A DNA stretch of 15,691 nucleotides, taken from assembly GCA_900772565.1 (NCBI GenBank), contig CAAHET010000095.1, positions 1 to 15,691 on the forward strand, given 5' to 3'. The DNA comes from an uncultured Faecalibacterium sp. Lineage in GTDB: Bacteria > Bacillota > Clostridia > Oscillospirales > Ruminococcaceae. Each line of letters opens with the position of its first letter. Position 1 is the first letter of the stretch. The position numbers and the translations under genes are program-made. The notes beneath the pieces were generated by a model. It saw only the letters and a program-made list of their open reading frames with translations. It made no database searches and was not told where the DNA came from. Shown here one piece after another: positions 1-7,460 of the stretch.

Positions 1-117
1 GCCGTGGTTGTCGATCTCAATGGCGTTGAGCAGCTCCGGCAGCTCGCCATCCTTGAACTGGATGTCCAGCACCGGGCCAATGACCTGGATCACCTTGCCG
101 ATATGTTTTTCGGACAT
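1..117 (-). CDS. atpD: F-type ATP synthase subunit beta, N-terminal 39 residues (partial)
   Basis: This is the start of the catalytic beta subunit of the F1 sector; the rest lies beyond the left edge of the window. The visible N-terminus begins MSEKHIGKVIQVIGPVLDIQ and continues to LLNAIEID, the typical beta-barrel opening of bacterial AtpD (G-x-V-x-x-V-x-G-x-V-x-D-x-x-F). The catalytic Walker A region is not in the window. The ATG at 117 is preceded by AAGGAG nine bases upstream. It follows atpG after a 25-base gap, the usual A-G-D order. The identification is firm from order plus sequence, but integrity of the gene cannot be judged. Confidence 0.95.
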   Translation of the reverse strand, partial: MSEKHIGKVIQVIGPVLDIQFKDGELPELLNAIEIDNHG

Positions 118-142
118 AGGCTACAACTCCTTCTTGATAGTC

Positions 143-991
143 TTAGTTCTCCGCGCCGGCCACGATCTCGGTGATCTCCTGCGTGATGGCAGCCTGACGG
201 GCACGGTTATAATACAGGTTGAGATGGTCGATCATTTCGCCGGCGTTCTTGGTGGCAGCGTCCATGGCGGTGCGGCGGGCAGCCAGCTCACTGGCTACGC
301 TCTCGCACACGGCACCGTAGACGACACCCGCCACATACTCCGGGATGATCGCGCTGAATACTTCCTCGCTGCTGGGCTTGTACAAGATCTGACTGCGGCG
401 TGCTTCGGCCTTCTGCTGCTCGGTGGGCTCCATGGCCAGCGGCAGCACCTCGATGGAGACAGCCGTCTGGGTCATCATGGAATCGAACCGGGTGTAGCAG
501 AGCTTTACGGCGTCAAACTCGCCCTTGCGGTAGCCTTCGGTGATCTGGCGCGCCAGCTGGAAGCACTGTCCCACCGAAATATCGGCGGCCAGCAGCACCT
601 CCTGCGTGAACAGTTCGGCTTCGTGGTGGGCAAAGTATTCTGCCGAGCGCTTGCCGATGGGCAGCACCTCCACGTTGCCGCTTTCCTGTGCGGCCAGCTT
701 GAGCACGTTGGCGTTGTAACCGCCGGCAAGGCCGCGGTCACCGGCAATGACCACCAGCAGCGTGCGCTTGATCTCGCTGCGGCGCAGGTAGGGGTTGCGG
801 GCCCGGGGGTCCGCTGCCGCGATCTCGGTCAGGGTCTTGTACAGCGTTTCAAAATAGGGTCGGCTGTGCTCGACCCGCTCCTTGGCACGGCGCATTTTGG
901 AGGAAGCCACCAGCTCCATGGCCTTGGTGATCTGCATGGTGCTCTCTACGCTTTTGATGCGCAGCTTGATGTCCTTCATGGAACCAGCCAT
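143..991 (-). CDS. atpG: F-type ATP synthase subunit gamma
   Basis: Central rotor stalk of F1, coupling c-ring rotation to the catalytic beta subunits on the cytoplasmic face of the membrane. The 282-residue product has the family's usual length. The N-terminus contains the signature K-D-I-K-x-R-I-x-S-V-x-x-T-x-Q-I-T-K-A-M-x-x-V (about residues 6-29), and the C-terminus has the matching helix with NLYYNRARQAAITQEITEIV (about 257-276); these two helices form the coiled-coil shaft. The central part has the LVVIAGDRGLAGGYN segment typical of gamma subunits (about 78-93). The ATG at 991 has GGGAGG eight bases upstream. It lies 19 bases after atpA and 25 bases before atpD. Confidence 0.97.
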   Translation of the reverse strand: MAGSMKDIKLRIKSVESTMQITKAMELVASSKMRRAKERVEHSRPYFETLYKTLTEIAAADPRARNPYLRRSEIKRTLLVVIAGDRGLAGGYNANVLKLAAQESGNVEVLPIGKRSAEYFAHHEAELFTQEVLLAADISVGQCFQLARQITEGYRKGEFDAVKLCYTRFDSMMTQTAVSIEVLPLAMEPTEQQKAEARRSQILYKPSSEEVFSAIIPEYVAGVVYGAVCESVASELAARRTAMDAATKNAGEMIDHLNLYYNRARQAAITQEITEIVAGAEN

Positions 992-1010
992 GCGTTACGC
1001 CTCCTTCCCT

Positions 1011-2531
<1,521 letters not shown>

Positions 2532-2591
2532 CTTTGTTTGTTCACCACTCAATTCATAATAGTCATTTCGGGTGGAAATTCGTTCTGTGCT

Positions 2592-2613
2592 CTGCCCCGC
2601 CTGCGCAGGGCAG
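2592..2613 (-). other. Small hairpin in the atpH-atpA gap
   Basis: CTGCCC and GGGCAG arms (2592-2597 and 2608-2613) enclose a ten-base loop that itself contains the palindrome CCTGCGCAGG core, so alternative foldings exist. It sits just after the atpH stop in the longest intra-operon gap. There is no T-run on the minus strand after it, so it is not a good terminator; an mRNA processing or stability element is possible. Confidence 0.35.
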
Positions 2614-2621
2614 GGAAAAAG

Positions 2622-3161
2622 TTACAGAGTGACCGCCGCAATATCCCGGCGCAGGGAGGCAAGACGGTTCTGGACGGTGCCGTCCAGCTCGGTGCCCTCG
2701 ATATCCAGCCGGATACCGCCCAGCACCTTGGCGTCCACCTTGGTTTTAAGGTCGATGGTCTTGCCGGTCAGGCTTTCCAGCTTGGCGTGCAGGGCAGTGC
2801 GCTGCTGCTCTGTCAGCGGAACAGCCGAGATGGCTGTGGCCTCCAGAATGCCGTGCGCCTGATTGTAGCGGATGCGGTAGGCCCGTGCGCAGCCGGACAG
2901 CTCCCGCAGGGTGCCCTTCTCGCACAGGATCTTTAAAAAGTTCAGCACATAGAGGTGGACCTGCCCGCGCAGGGCTTCGTCCAGCAGGCCGCAGCGCTCC
3001 TTTTTGGGGATGCTGGGGGTGCTGAGCAGCCGCAGGTAGTCCGGGTTTTGTTTGAGAAGGTTCTGCACCTCGTCAAGCTCGCCCAGAATGCGGGTCTCCA
3101 GCCCTTCCTCTGCCGCCAGATCGTACAGACTGCCGCCGTACATCTTTGCAGTTTCGGTCAT
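2622..3161 (-). CDS. atpH: F-type ATP synthase subunit delta
   Basis: Delta subunit of the peripheral stalk, which holds the F1 head to the b subunits. The 179-residue product is of normal length. Recognisable parts are the helical N-terminal domain (YGGSLYDLAAEEGLETRILGEL, about residues 8-29), the middle segment L-S-T-P-S-I-P-K-K-E-R with LLDEALRG, and the conserved C-terminal VDAKVLGGIRLDIEGTELDGT (about 143-163) followed by the final NRLASLRRDIA helix. The ATG at 3161 overlaps the atpF stop by four bases (ATGA), indicating translational coupling. Order B-E-F-H-A-G-D matches the standard bacterial operon. Confidence 0.96.
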   Translation of the reverse strand: MTETAKMYGGSLYDLAAEEGLETRILGELDEVQNLLKQNPDYLRLLSTPSIPKKERCGLLDEALRGQVHLYVLNFLKILCEKGTLRELSGCARAYRIRYNQAHGILEATAISAVPLTEQQRTALHAKLESLTGKTIDLKTKVDAKVLGGIRLDIEGTELDGTVQNRLASLRRDIAAVTL

Positions 3162-3664
3162 GATGCTTCACCCACGTTTTTGATAAATTCGTCGATCAGG
3201 TCCTTGTGGTCCTTCTCACTGATCTCGCGCTCCACCACCTTGGATGCGATCTCCATGGCGATGCCGCCGATCTCGTCCTTGACCTCGTTCACGGCCTTCT
3301 TGCGCTCCTGCGCAATGTCAGCCTCGGCCTTCTGCTTCAGCGCAGCGGCCTGTGCGCGGGCCTCGCCCACGATCTCTTCCGAGCGGGCGGTGGCGGTCTT
3401 TTGCGCCGCAGCCACGATCTGGTTGGCCTCGGTGCGGGCGTTCTGCAGGTTCTGCTCGTACTCCGCCTTCATGGCCTCGGCCTCGGTGCGCAGCTTCTGC
3501 GCATCCGCGATCTCGCTGTCGGCCTTGGCCTTGCGGTCGGCGATCACCTGTTTGATCGGCTTCAGCAGGAACTTTTTGAAGATGACCAGCTGGATCATCA
3601 GGTTGCAGATCTGGGCCAGAAAGGTCCAGCCATCCAGCGTGATCAACGCCTGATACAGTTCCAT
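3158..3664 (-). CDS. atpF: F-type ATP synthase subunit b
   Basis: Peripheral stalk subunit b of Fo. The 168-residue product has one N-terminal membrane segment (about residues 12-30, LAQICNLMIQLVIFKKFLL) and then a long, charged, alanine-rich helix (about 38-150) such as READ-like repeats of A, E, K and R, the expected right-handed coiled-coil dimerisation stalk. Only one b-type gene is present, as in most Firmicutes. The start ATG at 3664 has GAAAGGAG-like sequence about eight bases upstream. It follows atpE by 37 bases and overlaps atpH by four bases. Confidence 0.96.
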   Translation of the reverse strand: MELYQALITLDGWTFLAQICNLMIQLVIFKKFLLKPIKQVIADRKAKADSEIADAQKLRTEAEAMKAEYEQNLQNARTEANQIVAAAQKTATARSEEIVGEARAQAAALKQKAEADIAQERKKAVNEVKDEIGGIAMEIASKVVEREISEKDHKDLIDEFIKNVGEAS

Positions 3665-3701
3665 AAGCGTCTCCTTTCGTTATTTTTTCGGATCGGGAGG
3701 C

Positions 3702-3983
3702 TTATGCCAGATACTTCATGAACATACCGGGTGCCAGGAAGATCAGCAGCAGGCCGGTAACAAAGCCGTAGATACCGGTGGTCTCGGAAAGAGCAACACC
3801 GAGGATCAGGGTACTGGTAACATCGCTCTTGCACTCCGGCTGACGGCCAACGGCCTCACAGGCAGCGGCAGCAGCGTTGCCTTCGCCGATACCGGGGCCG
3901 ATACCTGCGATCAGTGCGCAGCCTGCGCCGATGCCGCAGCCTGCCAGAGCGATACCACGAGCCAGATACTGGAAATCAGTCAT
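3702..3983 (-). CDS. atpE: F-type ATP synthase subunit c, Na+-type residue pattern with two membrane carboxylates
   Basis: The 93-residue proteolipid forms the rotating ion-translocating ring of Fo. Two membrane hairpin helices are clear (about residues 9-35 and 57-88), joined by the polar loop RQPE (47-50). The ion-binding carboxylate is E67 in A-L-S-E-T-T-G-I-Y. Around it, T68, T69 and Y72 match the positions of S66, T67 and Y70 of the Na+-binding Ilyobacter tartaricus c subunit. The first-helix position that is Q32 there is E34 here (GIGPGIGEG). This gives a paired-glutamate site like that known from the Fusobacterium nucleatum c-ring. Na+ coupling is therefore likely but is an inference. 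The ATG at 3983 is preceded by a very strong AGGAGG eight bases upstream, consistent with the high copy number of subunit c. Confidence 0.97.
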   Translation of the reverse strand: MTDFQYLARGIALAGCGIGAGCALIAGIGPGIGEGNAAAAACEAVGRQPECKSDVTSTLILGVALSETTGIYGFVTGLLLIFLAPGMFMKYLA

Positions 3984-4034
3984 AAGATTTGTCCTCCTAA
4001 AATGTGTTTGTGTTTTGGGGGATGCCGGGAAAGG

Positions 4035-4778
4035 TTAATCCTCACCGGCAGCACGTTTGATGAAGATTGCGGTCAGGGTACAGAAGATGAACGCCTGAAT
4101 GCAGCCGCCGAACCAGTCAAAATACAAGCCGGTAAAGGCCGGGATGCCGATCTGGAACAGCTGGATCTGACTCAGGAAGCCCGGCAGCCAGCCAAAGATG
4201 ACGTGGCTCAGGCTTGCCAGTGCCCAGTACAGCAGTGTGGAGATGACCGTACCGGACAGGATGTTGCCGAAGTGACGGAACGCCATGCTGACAGGGGTAG
4301 AGATCTCTGACAGCACATTGATGGGGGCCATGATAAAGATCGGATCGAGCAGACCCTTAAGGTAGGTCAGAATGCCGTTCGTCTTGATCTTGTAGTACAT
4401 GATCAGAACAAACACCACGATGGCCCACGCTGCCTCGGTGTTCAGGTCGGCCGTGGGGCTCCACAGACCAACGACACTGATCAGGTTGCACCCAACGCTC
4501 AGTGCAAAAATGGCACCGATGAGGGGGATATACTGATCGAAGTGGAAGCCCATGTTGTCGTGCACGAACTGTTCCAGCCGCGTTACGATGAACTCGGCTG
4601 CGGCCTGTCGTTTGGACACATTTTCCAGCTTGAGGTCGTGCCCCAGCCAGATGGCAAAACCCGAGAGCAGCGCCATGACGATCCAAGTGCTTACCAAGGT
4701 CTGGGTGAGTTTGAAATCACCCAGCAGGGGGATATTGGTGTGGATGGTATACAGGATCTTTGCGCCGTTCAGTTCCAT
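4035..4778 (-). CDS. atpB: F-type ATP synthase subunit a
   Basis: Stator subunit a of Fo, providing the two half-channels beside the c-ring. The 247-residue product has about five to six membrane helices (roughly 27-46, 83-105, 115-130, 141-157, 173-197, 210-240). The essential stator arginine is R168 in the motif M-A-F-R-H-F-G-N-I-L-S-G; the usual residue after the arginine is leucine, here histidine, a tolerated variant. The gene starts immediately after the atpI stop (TAA then ATG at 4778), with AAGGGGGTG in the end of atpI serving as ribosome binding site, so the two are translationally coupled. Confidence 0.96.
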   Translation of the reverse strand: MELNGAKILYTIHTNIPLLGDFKLTQTLVSTWIVMALLSGFAIWLGHDLKLENVSKRQAAAEFIVTRLEQFVHDNMGFHFDQYIPLIGAIFALSVGCNLISVVGLWSPTADLNTEAAWAIVVFVLIMYYKIKTNGILTYLKGLLDPIFIMAPINVLSEISTPVSMAFRHFGNILSGTVISTLLYWALASLSHVIFGWLPGFLSQIQLFQIGIPAFTGLYFDWFGGCIQAFIFCTLTAIFIKRAAGED

Positions 4779-5282
4779 TTATTCTTGTTCACCCCCTTCG
4801 TCACGGGGCTGCACCGCAGACTCCTCGGCGGGGGCGGGGTCATCTTCCACAGCGATGTCCACCGGCTCCTGCGGGGGCGTGAGCGGCTTGTACTTCCCGG
4901 TTATCTGGAGATAATAGATCGTAACTCTGGGGAACAGCAGCGGCAGAACGCCTGCAAACGCCTGGAAACACGGAGCCGCGATGGCTATGATGATCCACAG
5001 CGCCTGCAGCAGCATCCGTGTATTATAGGATACCTGCAGCTGCGCTTTACGCTTTTTTTCGTCCGGCTCGTCAATGACCTTCTGCACCACAAAGCAGATG
5101 CCGGCAAAGTTGCCGATAGCCACCAGCGCGCCGATGATGCCGCCCAGCAGCACCCGGTAGTCAAAGACCACCCAGCCCACCAGATGCAGCGCTGCGAACA
5201 CCACCCACATCACGGCGGTGCACAAAGACACGCCGCAGGCGATGCGCAGCAGCTCCTTTTTGGATTCCGGCTGCAATTTCAT
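4779..5282 (-). CDS. atpI: AtpI-family ATP synthase accessory membrane protein (subunit I)
   Basis: The 167-residue product has four predicted membrane segments (about residues 14-33, 44-66, 89-108 and 110-127) and a proline- and acid-rich cytoplasmic tail (about 133-167), the layout of the ATP synthase subunit I family found between atpZ and atpB. In other bacteria AtpI helps c-ring assembly, and with AtpZ has been linked to Mg2+/Ca2+ handling; which role applies here cannot be seen. The ATG at 5282 has GGAGG nine bases upstream. It starts 15 bases after atpZ and abuts atpB with no gap. Sequence conservation in this family is low, so the call rests on position, topology and size. Confidence 0.82.
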   Translation of the reverse strand: MKLQPESKKELLRIACGVSLCTAVMWVVFAALHLVGWVVFDYRVLLGGIIGALVAIGNFAGICFVVQKVIDEPDEKKRKAQLQVSYNTRMLLQALWIIIAIAAPCFQAFAGVLPLLFPRVTIYYLQITGKYKPLTPPQEPVDIAVEDDPAPAEESAVQPRDEGGEQE

Positions 5283-5297
5283 AAAAACGGACCTCCA

Positions 5298-5558
5298 TTA
5301 CTGGTGGGAGTTGAAGCCCACCCGATGATTTTTTTCGTGTTTGGAGCGCTCCAGCCGTTCCTTGCAGAACACCCAGAAGTTCTGCGCCCCGGCGGCAAGC
5401 CCCAGCCCCACAGCGGGCAAAAACAGCCATTCCGGCCAGCCCCAGTGCTCCACGGCCCACCAGCACCCGGCAAGGCAGAGCACCAGCGGCAGCAGCATAT
5501 TCAGCCCCAGCTGGGTCAGCCAGACCAGATCTTCCAAAGCCTTGTACCAGCCCTTCAA
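5298..5558 (-). CDS. atpZ: AtpZ-like small membrane protein (ATPase_gene1 family), first gene of the atp operon, TTG start
   Basis: From the TTG at 5558 the product is 86 residues with two hydrophobic segments (about residues 14-32 and 41-59) joined by a short loop. The pattern L-T-Q-L-G-L-N-M-L-L-P-L-V and G-L-G-L-A-A-G-A-Q-N-F-W matches the S-Q-L-G-x-x-x-x-x-P and G-x-x-x-G-x-x-N-x-x-x family layout of AtpZ, which sits upstream of atpI in many Firmicutes. The TTG was chosen because AAAGGAG lies 11 bases upstream and because the reading frame further upstream runs into a stable leader hairpin and almost reaches the transcription start. An in-frame TTG at 5636 would give 112 residues but has no ribosome binding site. 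A role in Fo assembly or cation handling with AtpI is family knowledge. Confidence 0.8.
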   Translation of the reverse strand: MKGWYKALEDLVWLTQLGLNMLLPLVLCLAGCWWAVEHWGWPEWLFLPAVGLGLAAGAQNFWVFCKERLERSKHEKNHRVGFNSHQ

Positions 5559-5587
5559 GTCCTGCGCCGCTCCTTTCTGCGGATGTT

Positions 5588-5631
5588 GCCTGTGTTCCAG
5601 TATCTGGAAGCCTTGCCAGAGATGGACAGGC
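5588..5631 (-). other. Compound hairpin in the atpZ leader
   Basis: On the minus strand GCCTGT pairs with ACAGGC (outer six bases), with inner CCA/TGG and TCTGG/CCAGA stems around an eight-base loop. It fills most of the short leader between the predicted transcription start (about 5646) and the ribosome binding site of atpZ. It supports a downstream (TTG 5558) start and may affect mRNA stability or translation. Confidence 0.5.
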
Positions 5632-5652
5632 AGCAAAAAAGTCTATGCTCTC

Positions 5653-5681
5653 AGTATACTTCAAAGCGTTGGATATTGCAA
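5653..5681 (-). promoter_or_regulatory. Predicted promoter of the atp operon
   Basis: On the minus strand TTGCAA (-35, 5676-5681), a 17-base spacer and TATACT (-10, 5653-5658). It lies about 95 bases upstream of the chosen atpZ start and downstream of the glg terminator. The expected start of transcription is near 5646. The -35 hexamer and spacer length are the same as in the glg promoter. Confidence 0.7.
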
Positions 5682-5733
5682 TCAATTCTCCACCGAAATA
5701 TAGTAAAATTTCATAGTTTGTTCAGACTAATTC

Positions 5734-5810
5734 CACAATTGTGCACTGGTAACACACATTGTGCGCCTGTGGGCACATCATTGCACAAACTTTGCAGAAA
5801 AGTTTGTGCA
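5734..5810. promoter_or_regulatory. Cluster of TTGTGC palindromes upstream of the atp promoter
   Basis: Three dyads follow each other between the glg terminator and the atp promoter. They are the perfect palindrome CACAATTGTG (5734-5743), an imperfect one (TTGTGCGCC-TGT-GGGCACA, 5759-5777), and a 12-bp perfect inverted repeat TGCACAAACTTT / AAAGTTTGTGCA with a five-base loop (5782-5810). The hexamer TTGTGC occurs at 5739, 5759 and 5804 and inverted at 5783-5788, spaced about 20-24 bases, roughly two helix turns. This looks like a regulator-binding array; the last dyad could instead act as an RNA hairpin behind the glg terminator. Confidence 0.4.
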
Positions 5811-5816
5811 GAGTGT

Positions 5817-5852
5817 AAAAAAGGGGCTGCCGCACGTTTGTGCGGCAGCCCC
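5817..5852 (-). terminator. Intrinsic terminator of the glg operon
   Basis: A 13-bp perfect GC-rich stem (GGGGCTGCCGCAC / GTGCGGCAGCCCC) with a four-base loop is followed on the minus strand by six T residues (5817-5822). It starts 25 bases after the glgA stop codon. This is a textbook rho-independent terminator that separates the glg and atp units. Confidence 0.95.
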
Positions 5853-5877
5853 GGCGGGTGCTTTGGGATTCAGGCGC

Positions 5878-7296
5878 TTACCAGAGGTTTGCGGTCTCGT
5901 TGTACAGACCCTCGTAGCTCTTGGCGGAAACGTCCCAGCTGAAATCGCACTCCATGCAGTGACGCACGAGGTTCTTCCAGTTTTCCTTGTTGTTGTAGGC
6001 ATCCTGTGCGTTGCAGCAGGCCACATACAGCTCGTGGGCGTTGTAACCGGCAAAGGTAAAGCCGTTGCCGTCGCCCATGGTGCTGTCGTGGATGGAATCG
6101 CGCAGACCACCGGTCTCGCGGACGATGGGAGGCGTGCCGTAGCGGCAGGCGACCATCTGTGCCAGACCGCAGGGCTCGCTCTTGGAGGGCATGATGAAGG
6201 CGTCTGCACCGGCGTAGATCTCCTGCGAGAGCTTGGGCTCAAAGCCGATGTAGGTGCCTACGCGGCCCGGGTGACGGGCGCACAGGTCGGAGAAGAAGTT
6301 CTCGTACTGGCCCTCGCCGCTGCCCAGAATGACCAGCTGGATGCCGCGGTCCACCAGACCGTCAGCGATGCTCTGCACAAGGTCAAAGCCCTTCATGCCA
6401 ACCATGCGGCTGACCATGCCAAAGACGGGGCTGCCGTCCTTGTCCAGACCGAACTTGTCCTGCAAAGCTTCCTTGCACTTGGCCTTGCCGGTCTCGAAGG
6501 TCTTGATGCTGTAATTGGCGGGGATGTTCTTGTCGGTGGCGGGGTCGTTGGCGTCCATGTCGATGCCGTTCAGGATGCCGCACAGCTTGTACTGCTTCTC
6601 ACGCAGCAGAGCGTCCAGACCGTAGCTGAACCACGGGTCGAGGATCTCCTGTGCGTAGGTGGGGCTGACGGTGGTGATCTTGTCGGCGGTCTCGAAAGCG
6701 CCCTTCATGAAGTTGGCGCAGCCATCGTACTCCACGATATGCTGGTCCCGGTGGCCGATGCCGCAGGTGTCCTCCAGAATATCGGTGCCGTACTTGCCCT
6801 GATAGGCGATGTTGTGGATGGTGAATACGGTCTTGATGCGGTTGAACTTGTCCAGATGACGGTAGTACAAGTTCAGGTACACCGGCACCAGAGCGGTCTG
6901 CCAGTCGTTGCAGTTGATGATATCGGGGGTGAAGTCGATGTAGAACAAAGTCTCCAGCACAGCGCGGGAGAAGAAGGCGAAGCGCTCGCCGTCATCGTAG
7001 AAGCCGTACAGACCACGGCGCTTGAAGTAATACTCGTTGTCGAGGAAGTAGTAGGTCACGCCGTCCACATCGGCCTTGAACAGGCCGCAGTACTGGCTGC
7101 GCCAGCCCACAGGCACGGAGTAGTTGGTAACGTATTCCAGCTTATCGCGGAACTTCAAATCGCCGTACAGGGGCATGATGACGCGGGCGTCCACGCCGTC
7201 CTTGACCAGCGCTTTGGGCAGGGCACCTGCCACGTCGGCCAGACCGCCGGACTTGGCAAAGGGATTGGCTTCCGAAGCAGCATACAGGATCTTCAT
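5878..7296 (-). CDS. glgA: Glycogen synthase (ADP-glucose, GT5)
   Basis: Transfers glucose from ADP-glucose to the non-reducing end of a growing alpha-1,4-glucan in the cytoplasm. The 472-residue product starts MKILYAASEANPFAKSGGLA; K15 in K-S-G-G-L is the ADP-glucose-binding lysine motif of the family. Further hallmarks are H161 in HNIAYQGKY, the second Rossmann domain with R297 and K302 in V-S-R-M-V-G-M-K-G-F-D-L, and E374 in S-K-S-E-P-C-G-L. Length is normal for bacterial GlgA. The ATG at 7296 was chosen because AAGGAG lies eight bases upstream; the frame is open further upstream but encodes a non-conserved, repeat-derived sequence. It is the last gene of the operon, 164 bases after glgD, and is followed by a strong terminator. 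Confidence 0.96.
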   Translation of the reverse strand: MKILYAASEANPFAKSGGLADVAGALPKALVKDGVDARVIMPLYGDLKFRDKLEYVTNYSVPVGWRSQYCGLFKADVDGVTYYFLDNEYYFKRRGLYGFYDDGERFAFFSRAVLETLFYIDFTPDIINCNDWQTALVPVYLNLYYRHLDKFNRIKTVFTIHNIAYQGKYGTDILEDTCGIGHRDQHIVEYDGCANFMKGAFETADKITTVSPTYAQEILDPWFSYGLDALLREKQYKLCGILNGIDMDANDPATDKNIPANYSIKTFETGKAKCKEALQDKFGLDKDGSPVFGMVSRMVGMKGFDLVQSIADGLVDRGIQLVILGSGEGQYENFFSDLCARHPGRVGTYIGFEPKLSQEIYAGADAFIMPSKSEPCGLAQMVACRYGTPPIVRETGGLRDSIHDSTMGDGNGFTFAGYNAHELYVACCNAQDAYNNKENWKNLVRHCMECDFSWDVSAKSYEGLYNETANLW

Positions 7297-7327
7297 AGGA
7301 TTCGCTCCTTCCATGATACAGGCAGAT

Positions 7328-7364
7328 GTTCGCGCTCCCCGCCGCCATAAAAAGCGGCGCGAAC
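7328..7364. repeat. Imperfect inverted repeat upstream of glgA
   Basis: GTTCGCGC (7328-7335) and GCGCGAAC (7357-7364) form an outer stem, with an inner GCCGC/GCGGC option and an A-rich loop on the plus strand. It lies about 40 bases upstream of the glgA ribosome binding site and may be an mRNA processing or stability hairpin. Confidence 0.45.
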
Positions 7365-7382
7365 CTTGCATACAAAAGAGCA

Positions 7383-7422
7383 GGCGGGGGCACACAGGTG
7401 CCCCCGCCCCTCTCAAGAGGGG
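7383..7422. repeat. GC-rich tandem palindromes between glgD and glgA (REP-like candidate)
   Basis: An 11-bp perfect stem GGCGGGGGCAC / GTGCCCCCGCC with a four-base loop (7383-7408) overlaps a second hairpin CCCCTC-TCAA-GAGGGG (7407-7422). Together with flanking G/C-rich sequence to about 7445 this looks like an extragenic palindromic element. On the minus strand the first stem is followed by TGCTCTTTTG, so it could attenuate transcription into glgA. Confidence 0.5.
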
Positions 7423-7460
7423 CTACCGGGGAGGAAGCCGCCCCTATGGATATTGCTCGA

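Noticed and set aside
2532..2552. TTG at 2552 as atpA start
   Set aside because: No ribosome binding site, and the ATG at 2531 gives the typical AtpA N-terminus and length.
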